64,000 nt of DNA, taken from positions 14,543,621 to 14,607,620 of the forward strand of contig QCXZ01000003.1 of the NCBI GenBank assembly GCA_025024175.1. The letters are read 5' to 3'. The DNA comes from Rhyzopertha dominica (lineage: Eukaryota; Arthropoda; Insecta; Coleoptera; Bostrichidae). Made by a program: the position numbers and the translations under genes. How positions within the stretch are numbered: the first letter of the stretch is position 1; the number at the start of each line of letters is the position of its first letter. Positions 43,901 through 55,900 of this stretch are shown here, one piece after another. The notes under the pieces are model-generated. The model was not told the origin of the DNA. It was given only the letters and a program-made list of their open reading frames with translations, and searched no databases.

Positions 43901-46900
43901 AATCAGGTCGCTAGACCCATTTAATCTATCCGTACAGTTGAAATTTTTATATCCCGTCCTACGCTGTCAGATAAGGAATTCCTGGTATATGCTAGTTAAA
44001 TTAACTAATCTACCAAGTTAATCTCTTAAATGACCGTCTCTTTTTAGGTGTCTCTGGTACTTTTATTGATATTACTTTCAATCGAAGGAAAGCCGCCGCC
44101 TGGATACCAGAAACCGTTAGAAGAGATAGATAAGGTAAGATGCATTTACTATTACTATTATTTAGACGTAAACTATGTGTAGTTCACATTAAAATAAATA
44201 GCACAAAACTGATTCTTATCTACATATTCTACCGTCACGCAAGTATAAATTATGGAGTTGTATTAAAGTAATAAGGGTTTCTCAAATATAGAAACCCATC
44301 TTACTAACCACTTTGTCGTATTTCTGACAAATAGACGTAAGTGCCCTAGCTCTATAAATAATACCAATTTTTTTTTCAGAAAATTGACTGAATCGAAGCA
44401 CTCACAAAGTATTAAGTATATCATTTTGATTACTTTTGCAGCCTTTACAGAGATAAAACCTCTAAAAATTGCTTAGCATACCTTGCGCATAATTTTTTAT
44501 AGTAAATAAAAAAATTAGTAAGGAAGCGAGACAATTAAACGTGCCAAACTGACAAAAGCCTCTCTCAGAAAATGATTGAAAGCTCAAACCTTTCAAATAT
44601 AGAAGAATCATTTCCCACCATTTCCGACCACAAGGTACCAAGGTTGTACCATTTATCCAAAATCTGCAAGACGAATGTTCCTTCAGACCAATAGTAAATA
44701 TGATTGACTCACTTATAAGTATATTTTATGTATGTTATCAAATGATTTTTTTCTGTCAAAACTTGATATTTTAGTTTAACAAGGTTTGTTTATTTACAAA
44801 AGTACACATACTTGATGCTATTGATATATTTTCCGTAGGTGACACAATATCCAAATTATCCGAGCACTGTTTAAAATCTATTTACTTAAATAGTGGTCTT
44901 TACGAACAAAAATTACGTTGTGTATAGGGTTTACTTTTAAATCCTATAGTAGCTGGCTACCTTGTTAATGAAAGGTTTGAAGGATGTGGCGATTAATAGT
45001 TATCAATCTTTTAGGTTGTTTTTAAACAATAGATTGCAACTAAGTGTAATTTTGATTTGTAATACTAAATTATACGAAGGAACGTAAACCACTAAAATTA
45101 CACGGTAACACTCAATGTTCAGAGCAAAATTATAGTATAACACAATATTTTGAGTGTTACTGTGTATGTTTGATGGTTTACATACCTTTGTATTATTAAG
45201 TAAGTATTACAAACCGAAATTGCATTAAGTTGCAATCTATTGTTGAAAGACAATCTAAAATAAGTGCTTAAAGTTTATACGTTTCTCTCTCATTATAATA
45301 AGAACATCCAGGGATCTAGCACGTTACATCTTCTGGTACAACATGTAAATTGTAATGCTCTGCACACGCACTTATTGTAGGTTAAGCTTTTCAGCAATAC
45401 CTACATTGCAACTAGATGTAATTTACGTTTGTAATACTTGCTAAGTAAAGCGAAGGAATGTCAGCTACTCAAACATACACAGTAACACTTTAAAATATTC
45501 TTTTAACACTAAAAATTGCACCAAACACTTAACTACTTTTTGCACGTTATGACAACTTGGTTTGTTTTGATCCAGGATCTAAACTAAATGTAATTTCGGT
45601 TTGTAATACTTGTGAAGCAAAACGAAGGAGTGTAAGCTACTCAAATAAGCACAGTAACACTTCTAGATATTCTTTTAAAGTCACAAAATTGCACCTAACA
45701 CTGAGGTCCGTTACGCACGTTATGACAACTCGCTTTGTCAGGATCCAGGACTTTGACGTACCACAGAAAAATGGCCATCATTACGTCAGCACTAATATAT
45801 CGTATAGGGACCGGTCAAAAAAAACATATACATACTACTTAGTTGCAATAATGGGATTAGGTCTTCAGTAGACAACGTTAGGTGATATTTGTAAGGCTAT
45901 TTTGTAAGCTTTTATAAGCATCAAGTAGTTTGTTTCGATTTGGGTATTTACTTTTTAGACAAGGCCGTGAGTTTGATAAAGGTTGTAGGTGTAATAAATA
46001 GGTAAGTTAAATATGACTAAAATTAAATTAATGTGGGTACTGCAGATTAATATGATGGATGAATAGTAATATATCCTTTACACTTCTCCATAATTCACTA
46101 AATGGCAAAATCGTTACATTGTGAGATAATTCCTTGAAAAGTATTGGTCCATAATAGTAATTAATACAATTTTTATTTTTTCGCAAGTATTATAAGTATG
46201 CAAGTTTTTTACTTGTTTATAATTGTGAATATAACGTATAATGTATAAAAGATTCTGAATTTATGTCTTACTTCATCGTGGTACTACACCAACCACTCGC
46301 AAAGCTTTGCTTTGTAGATGAAAAATCAGACTTGCAACAGGAACATGTCCCCAACACAAGATTTCATAGGACGCGTAAGACATTACTAATGCACGAAATG
46401 CGGCCTTCAGTAGGTACTACCTGTGGAACTACTTATTAAAGACAGCGTAACAAAAATATGTTCTTAATCTTCTGTATTTTTCAATGTAAGTCAAGTAGAT
46501 CTGTTTTCGTGCAACTTCTCACACCTAAATGTAAAGTCAAATATATTTTTAAGGTTCTTGCCTGTATTACAGAGAAAATTTTGATAGACGTTGTAATAAT
46601 CACCCTAGATAAAGGAGTCCATAACTAAACGTTATTCATAATAATTACTCTGAACTATTAAACTGCATTCTGTAACAAACAGTCAATATTTTTGATACAC
46701 CTGTATGTGAAATAAAAAGTGAAAACTAAATAATTGCGAAAGCTGGACATTTGAATATTTAAACATTCGAATCGCCAACCTAGACAGCTTAAAAACGAAC
46801 TTGTTTATATTATGCTGACAATGTTTTCAATTCTGTTCAAAAAGTAGAAAACGAAATATTTTGTGACATAATGATGACTTCCAACCCTCTTAAGCGAATA

Positions 46901-49900
46901 GAAACGAATCATGTATTAGTTTAGTACATTCAAATATATCTGAAGAGTATTGATAAACAAAGCATAGTCTAAACTAACTTATTATCAAGTGAGTACTAGA
47001 ATAGATGGCAGTGTTCAGGATCAGATGTTTCAGTTGTGTTTTAACATTAAAATACCGATCGTGAAAAAAGCCATTTCAAGTTAAAATCAGATTAAGCATG
47101 AGCTCATAATATTTCCATTATAATGATATTGCTATCTCGGTGTATATCCTATATGGTAATGAACCTTCTCTATTAGCAAGTTCAACGTCTAATCGTGTTG
47201 ATATAGTGCCTTAGATTGCAAGGCTCGCCTAATGAGAAAACAAGAAATATCACCAGTAATCTCGAAAATTCGATTCCTTCCCAGGCAAACCTGTTCTGGT
47301 ATCGATTACTCTCTTTTTTAATGGCAAAGAAAGTAAACTTTTACTTTGTAGTAGTCATAGTAAGACTGTTGATTCAATTAAACTTGTTGTAAATTGCTGA
47401 AGAAATGTAGCATACCCGAACAATGCCGTCTATCCTTTTACGGCTGTGCAGGTGAATATAGTTATTCATGACTGGAAGTAGGTTAATCGGGCCTGATAGC
47501 TTGTTACTCTCGCTTTAGTTGTCGTCATTTGAAACATTCAAATATTTGCGGGAATACGGTACTTTAATTGCAGATAAAACTAACTGAGCCTTTTTAATCA
47601 GTGCCTTCCTCGCACCGTAAATACTCAGCATTCTCTTTTTTGTTGGTAATGTAATTAACCGCAACAATTTTAGGCAAGGCGTTACGAACGATTCAATGCT
47701 TGAATTGTAATTTCTTGTCTTCATTCGTGATAAGATTCGAATTTCCAATTATTGGATTTGAATAATTCATTGTAGTAGCTATAAAACTGTTTATCAGGAT
47801 ATTCAAAAAGCATTTTTGTTCGTTAGTGACCAACACACTTTCTTCATTGAGCAGTTTCTAAAGGAAAACAGAAATTATCTGCGTAGGTACATTTGCATAT
47901 GTTTCTTGCTAATAAGCAGCTCTCCAGGAACTGCTTCATGGTCCAATAAAGCTGAATGGAATCGAACCAGGCTTTCAAAATTCTGTAAGTTTTAATCGAT
48001 TGTCCTCCACGTGTGAGATGGATTACTAGCAGTAAAGTATGCTGTATTCCATGCACATGTTGAGTCTGCTTTCTACATTAATTCGTGTTTCATAAAATAT
48101 TGACAGTTGCTTGATCTTCTTTTATTTTCGCTGGCTTTTATATATTTATTTAAAACCTATTTTGCAGTTTCCGTTTGATGTCCTGCATCTTATTTATAAT
48201 TTGCGATAGTTTGTGGGCGATGATATATTGTATACTAGTCCGATTCTATTGTTGTACTCATGTATACCGTTCCTTATGATTTAAAGAATTTTCATTCTAA
48301 AAGCTATTAATTGAATTATTTTTATAAAAAGTCACTAGTATAAATATGCAGATAAGAGAACGTTTGTATCTCAGTCAAATACTTGTTTATGTTGTTAGGT
48401 TATAATTATAATTATAGGTACTAGCACATCGCTGGTGTAGAAAATAATTTATATAAATTATGGACAATGTAGTTTCGGTTATATCGTTCAGGATCTTCTA
48501 CATCGNTTTTCTTCTAGTANGGTCTGGTNAGGTCAGGTCAGGTCAGGTCAGGATCTACTCCATCTGTTTTCTTCTGGTAAGGTAATTTTGTAGCACCTTT
48601 GTTTCATGCACAGAATAAACAGATCGCAAAGCACTAAAAACACAATATCCTTGTCTTACTCCTTGCAGCATTTTAGGTGCCATTTCTCACTATCTTTTTC
48701 TTTTATCTACTTGCACATTTTAATTAGGAAATAACATCAATCAATTAAGCATACTTAAATTGCCTAGTTTCAAGTAAACGTTTGTATAAACACACTGTAC
48801 CTTACGCTTAGCCTTTCAAAGATATCCAGTACTATTTGGTAGGTAAGGATTTCACGCAAGAGATGCAAGTTTGCTTGATCGAAGCCATATCGTAATTTGA
48901 AATCATCAATGTGTTTGTCTATGTGTATAGCCTGCATAATTTTAAAATGGAAACAATTTCTTTTTATTTATTGTACACCACTATATAGATGAAAACGCTC
49001 GGTATGCTAAACATAGCACTAAACATAGAAGATTTTACTGACGAAGGGATCTGATAATGTGGGATTTAGTAAATTTTTTCTTAGCTTTTGATTTTAAATT
49101 ACCTCTCTATATTATACCCTTCTGCCGCAGTGTTAGATTTATTTCGATAAGTGTTCATTATGACACCAAGCCTGTGCTAAAGGCTGTGTTTCGGAAGAGC
49201 GAGAACGAGACTGAGGTAGAAGCTGTCGCTCTCGTACAGCTACTATGTAATGAGCTGTAGAAAACAAAATGATCTTAGTGCATTCCTTTGGTTACATTGT
49301 GCACTAGGGTGTCAACAAGTTTGCTATAATGGAAGTGTACAACATGTAAGTCGTTTTGTCATTGATAAATTCCTCCAATAAGACATGATTTGCATAAGTT
49401 ATAACAATTAAAAGAAGTTTGTAATAAATTACAATAAAAAACAATTAATCTTTATTTTCTTCATTGATTTAACCTTTATGTTGCTATGTTAGCTGCTGAA
49501 CATTTACAAATAATATAATCGTTCAGTTTGCTTTGCAATTTGCTTTTTTCAAAATTTAATAATAATAAAATTTAATTGTTTTAATTTGAAAAAGCAGGAG
49601 ATTGCAAGTCTGGTTCATTGAATAAAAAGTAAAAAGAAGCTGTTCTTCTAAACTAGATGATTTATTCCCAAAAATATTTATTTATTTATCATCTAGTTCA
49701 GAAGACCAGCTTCTTTTTATTTTTTATTCAATTACACGCCAACTGAACAGGAGAATATGAATTTAATTTTGAACTCTGGCTCATGTTTTTGTATTTCCAG
49801 AGCGAGAACAAGAGCAAAAAAATTGGAATTATTGAAATGCTTATCACGCCATATGCCCTCAGACCAATGTCTTTGACATGTCGGTTAACGTTAATGTTAA

Positions 49901-52900
49901 ATCCTCATCTTTTGAGATAATGGCAGTTTCCTTGAATGGAAGTTTGACTTTAGATAAACATTGTAAAGTTTTATACATAACTGTCAACATAATTATTTTC
50001 TTTTAAAAAGGTCTTCATTAAGCAACTTATGCAAACTAAACGTGATACTATCTATTTTTGTTTTTTGAAAAAATTGATAGTTCTAATAGCACATCAGGTT
50101 AGTAAAACTGTGTACCATTATAAATGTTCGGGATCATTTGTTTTGCTTTTTCTTTTCCTTCATAAGCTAATACACGTAACCGATTTTAGTAAACCAGTAC
50201 TTGAGGTTTATGCTACAAAACTTGTACTCCTACTAAGTGTTGTATTCAAGATTACACGTTTTATTTTAAAATTTTCTAAAATTCTCGATAATAGAGTAGC
50301 AGCTAAAAACTAACACCTGCAATGCATTACAAAATTATGTAGAACATACCATGTACCCCTCACTCCTTTACATGTTTGAATTGTGCAATATAAAAGTAGG
50401 GGGAGTTTTGCATATGATAAACGTATACGTCCAGAATAAATTTCATCTTAGTTGCTCGCCTGCTTTATTGACCTTAGTATCCGTTTTGTCTGTATTTTGT
50501 ATACAAGCCACTTAAATTTGCACGGGCTGTAAATATCGACGGTACAATTATCGAATATCTAGCCACTTTAGCAAACCATTTTCAATCCTATCTACGTGAC
50601 AAATGGGCATCAATTCTAAATTGGCACCGCAGAGAATTGCATCCACGTTTTAACAAATTGAGGTAGTGAAAGGTACTTCCTCTTGTATAATACCTTACTG
50701 TGATTTTTTATGCGGTTTGTTATTGGTAACAGTGTTACAGATCGCTTGAAACTCTTTTGAAACATGGTTTATAGGGGTTTATTCACCCGAAACTGTCAAG
50801 AGTAAATGCTAATTCTAGACCATTATTTGCAGGATCCACCCAAGTATGAATACGGCTACAGTATCGCAGATGAGAAGGGAACCGGTCAAGGAAAATTAGA
50901 ATCAAGGGATGGAGAACACGCTCAAGGAAGGTATGAGTATAGACAAAAGCACACTTCATTTATAATTTGACGGCTTCCTCTGTGGTCGGAGCAGAAGAAA
51001 AGTGATCCGCAGTTCAATTAGCATAACATGGTGGCAAATGGCACACATAGCGAGCCACTCACACCTGAAGGCTGGCTAAGTAATGAGCGCTAATTTGAGA
51101 AAAAAGAGAACGTTGCGTTCAGCAATCAACGCATAAATGCAATAAAAAAACAGAGTTCTGACATGGGTTTCAATACCGTTGCGAACGAGCCGCTGTATAA
51201 AACCCAGCAAGGTATTAAAGGAGGATGTGTCATTTATATAACGTTTTCGCACATACATATATACTTGATATAATACAAGTGTTTTCATGTTAACGTAAAA
51301 TATATTTAATAATTACGATAAGTGTGCCACCTTTCGCTTGTGCTCTAAAATACTTTGAAGCTAGGATTTTTTCGTCCTCGTTCTCAGGCCGTAGGGATCG
51401 TGGAAGTCAAACATTACGCTGATTTTGTCAGCATGTATGTAATTTAACCTCAGGAATAATTTGCTGTGAGTTCCTTTTTTTTCTTTACACGGTCGCCATC
51501 TTTCGCATCTCAACGTCCATAATCTCATGTCCTCCCAATGTCCTTCCTCTTAAGTCAATCGCATCATGTTCCAGATAGCCTATTTCGCTTTCGTCGTATC
51601 GCTGGCGTCCACTTATACATTCTTTTTGGCCATCGGCTTTCATCCGTTCGTCAAAAGTGACCGTTCCAGCTAAGTATTTTGCTATCTATGGGATGGTATA
51701 GTCCTTCTTTCACCTATAATCTCTCGTATTCTATCAATTATATTATGCTCCAGTCTGGAGATATGGCAGTTTTTAATAGAACATATTTCAAGGAACAGCA
51801 ACCTACATTTCTCTTTTTTTATTTAGCTCCCACGTTTACTTGCCATACATGGTTATACCTTTTTCTCTTGCAGAAGTTTTATTTGACATTTTACAAAAAC
51901 TCGCACCTATATCCAAGTTTTCTTGTTCGTCTACACCCACTACCTTATCTCCTACTACATATTAGGACCTCGTTATCAGCAAAACTAAAGTGTGTATTAT
52001 TTTCTGCCCCGCAGTGGTATTCCCATTCTATGACCTTCCAACTTTTCAGGACTTGTTCCAAATACACTATAAACAATGTTGGCGATAGTGAGTATCCTTG
52101 TCTTAGTGCCTTGTTAACAGGGAGTTCTTAAGAAGTGACGTTTCATACTTTTACTAGGCTACTGCAGGTTTCATACAATTTCATTATTGTTTCCCACAAC
52201 TTATCATCTACCTTCTACAGATCAACGAATGTTAAGTGAACCATCTTTCCTCTCCAGTTCTTTTCAATCAAGTGTTTAAGCGGAAATTTACCATCAATGC
52301 AATATCCTCTGCAGCCATTTTGCTCTTCAGTTTTGTGTTTTATTACTTTACCACTCAATTAGGCTACTGTAGGAATGATGCAGGCAAGCCGACTTCCTTT
52401 TTTAAATAACCGTGGAATAGTTGCTGTTTCCGTTAACTCGTAGGTGCCACCTCATTCAGACATGCATGTAATATTACTCCCAAAATATCTAGAACTATTA
52501 ACTTCTCTCGAGTTCATTATAGATTGTTCTTGAGTTCGCGTGGAGTTACTGTGGTTGTTTTTTGAATCTACCAAGAATTGTACTCTATTTTCCGTTGAAA
52601 GATTTGTGCAATACGTTTTCCATTTTTCTATAGTGATAAGGCTCATACCTTGGATGTCTCTATGTTGTGTTCGCATTCCTTTTAAGCACCCTCCACGACT
52701 TATTTGCTTTTTGTACCCTTTTCCTTTTATCTATATAATTTAATCTATCTTGAGTTTTTGCGCGCCAAACCATTTCTTATAAGCAGCCTTCTTCATCTAT
52801 TATCTGTCCCAATCCTTCATTCCAACATGGTGTATCTTTCCGATATCTTTTAAAAACTATTTATTATCTCTTTTGTGGCTTAACACGCTTTCTCCTTTCA

Positions 52901-55900
52901 TATTTTGCACCTGGGTGTTCTTTTGTTATGCAGGAACTTTGTTGAACCGTTCTTCAAGCTCTTAACATTTTACTTGATACTATTTACAGTAGCCTCGATT
53001 ACATCAGCTGGTCTGCCACGGTGTAGATGCTGTTTATATGGAAAATACATTTTGGCTATCACTAAAAAAAATGATTTGAGGCATATTACGATCCCCGTAT
53101 AACTCTAACATGTGATACGTTTAGTCCGGTCTTTTTCCTAAGAACAAAATAATAGATTGGGGTGGGTTGCTATTGCGAACATGTATATTTATGGATATCG
53201 TTGTGATGAAACCATCCATTTGCCATCATAAGTGTTTGTGTTCACATAAATGAATTTGTATCACTTCCGATGAACGTCGTTTAATTTCTTTTCCTGTTCT
53301 GCCATTTATATCTGCAATCAACAACACATTCCACCGATTTCCAACCTTTTCTAAGGTTGTCTTTAAATCGGGAGAGAAGTCAGAAGTCCTGGCATTGGTT
53401 GTTGGAGCTATAGCCACCAAGAAATCGTCACTCACGTCGATGTCCACTTGTAGAAGTCGAGGGGTAATTTGATCCCANGATTTCTATATTTTATACGTCT
53501 TTTTAANCGCTAGAGAAACCTCTCCTTGGGCTCGCCCTTCTTTTGGTACACCGCTGTATACATGCAGCCATTTTTCCTGTTTTTTTTTTACTTCTTATTG
53601 GTCTCTGTGAGAGTGACTATGTCAATTTTAAGCCCTTCCAATTCATTGAATAGTCGCTAACCATCGTACATTCCGCATTGGTAATGTCCATTTCTATAGT
53701 TTCTTCTTCAATCCCGAAACCTAGAGGACCAGGTAATTTTCTGTCAGAGTTTATTACCCTTAAGAACTTTTTTTCACGAGGAAAAGGAAACCAGTCTTCT
53801 GAACTTCCCTTAGACTAATGTGGAAAGTGCCTGGGTCGAGGATTTAAAAAAATGATGTATCATACTAAAAGAGACTTGTAATATAAACGTATTATNTAAA
53901 TTAAAACTTAAAACANTATTTATAATAAAGAATTAAATGCTCTTGTAGAAAACCATCAGGAAAGGCTAGGGTGCATTCTCATGTCGCGCTGTCGGCATTG
54001 TGCACGTTACCTTCTTTAGCTTTGGAGTAGTTCACAAGTATTTCGGCCACCCTCTTTAATTTTTTATTATTATTATTTAGAAAATTTGGAATGACCTTTC
54101 CTTAACTTATCGTCGTTGCAGGTACTTCGTTCAAGGGGCCTCATCCAATCAAAACGTCGAATACATCGCTGATGATTGGGGATTTCATCCGCTGGTAGAG
54201 TACAGCAACGTCGAACCCCACAGTCGTGTTAGAACAGAACTAGCAATCGGAGAAGAAGCCGTAAACGCCTTACGTCAAAGCAAACAGGTAATGCTCTTAT
54301 CGATTTAATTCAGCTTCTGCTCCTAGTATATAACTTTACCTTCCGTAGATGCAGTTTAATCCAGAGCAAGGCAATACGGAGTCTTCCCAGTTACTGAAGC
54401 AACCAACGGACCCCGACGGCGAAAATTCAGTAGTTGCTAGCACGACCGTATCACCTGTGCCTATTGCTCCAACTACTGAGATCAGTGACACTTCGGCGCA
54501 AACGTTGGGTCCCAATTTTGAAAATAAGGATGAAGGGCTTCCACAGACTACAGAAATTCCCATGCAGGATAAGATTTCAAGTAGTGATGGAGTTTTTGTG
54601 CAACAGTTACCCTTTGAAGGAGTCATCCAACGGTTTCTGGACGATCAAAATTCTATACAACAAAATGTAGGTTCAGAAGATCAACAAAGCGAACCTCCGA
54701 GCAAGTCTAACATTTTCATTATCGAGCGGCCTCAGTTAGTAAGTTTCCACAACCCAATGGATTTGGCTGGACTTGTTGAGAGTCATATACACCAAATTCA
54801 AAATGACCAAAGGAAGGAGTCAGCAAAAAATACTGGAAGAAATGACGATTTTGATGAAGGAATTTTACGACAACAAGTAGCAGGTAGCTTTGGTTCAAAA
54901 TTAAGCGCTCCAGGTCATGCCACAGGAAGACCTCTGCATACACAGGAAATTCGCCCTCGTACACGCAAACCATCAAGACTTGTAGAGAATACCAGTAAGT
55001 TAATTTCTGGACAGGACGTTTTAAACATAAACGACGCAATCGGTAAAGCTGCTGAAGATACAGCAGTGGCATCAGCAACACCGTCGTTACTAAAAGTAAC
55101 TGAACAGAATTTTGCATCGACGGATGTTTCTCTAAGTCAGATTAATGTGGTGGAATTAGACAGAGTGCAATCTACTACTCCTGCAAGTATTACTTCCACG
55201 GTACAGCCAATGCAACTATCAAAACAGCCAATTATTGTGGAAGAATATGAAGACGGACAGGTTACTTCTGAAATTAATCAAGTTACGGAGAATGTACAAG
55301 GATCTACTGTAGAAAACATAATAAGCGAAGACAGTCAAGCTATCCAATCTGAAACAGACTCTTCTTCAGTTTTAGTAACCCCACGTCCTGTGAGCGCCAA
55401 CTTTTTAGCGCCTATAACAGCAGGTATACGATTACAGCATATAGAACAAAACCAGCCGGAGATGCCTAAAAGAACACAAACTAAAGAAAAATATCTTGTA
55501 GAAATTCAGAAAACTCTCCCGTACTACATTGGGAAGCTAGAATACATGGAAAACGAAGCTGATGATATTAGTCTTCAACCTGATGGGAACAGCACCAATA
55601 AGGAAGCAGAGAAGACTGCAGTCGCGCATTTGGAATTGGGAGCGGCACTGATGAATTTCCCAGTGCCGTCAATACCAAATGGGAGACCTGAATTTGTGCA
55701 ACAACTTCCACTAGAGCATAGAAAACAAGTTTTCGCCGATACCCAGGATTATCAACAACTAAATGATATTAATGTACAACAATTACCGTCTACTAGTATC
55801 AACACGAAGTTTGCTGAATATGATCAGCAGCAAGCTCAAGGAGAACAAATTCAAGTACCTATACAACAAGGTGCTGCTGCAATAGTAGAAAAAGTTAAAC

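Noticed and set aside
47950..47975. Perfect B box (minus strand) as a tRNA gene or SINE
   Set aside because: No A box at the right distance and no cloverleaf.
51679..52131. 150-codon plus-strand frame as a gene in intron 3
   Set aside because: It is antisense to the non-LTR retrotransposon, whose RT motifs read clearly on the minus strand.
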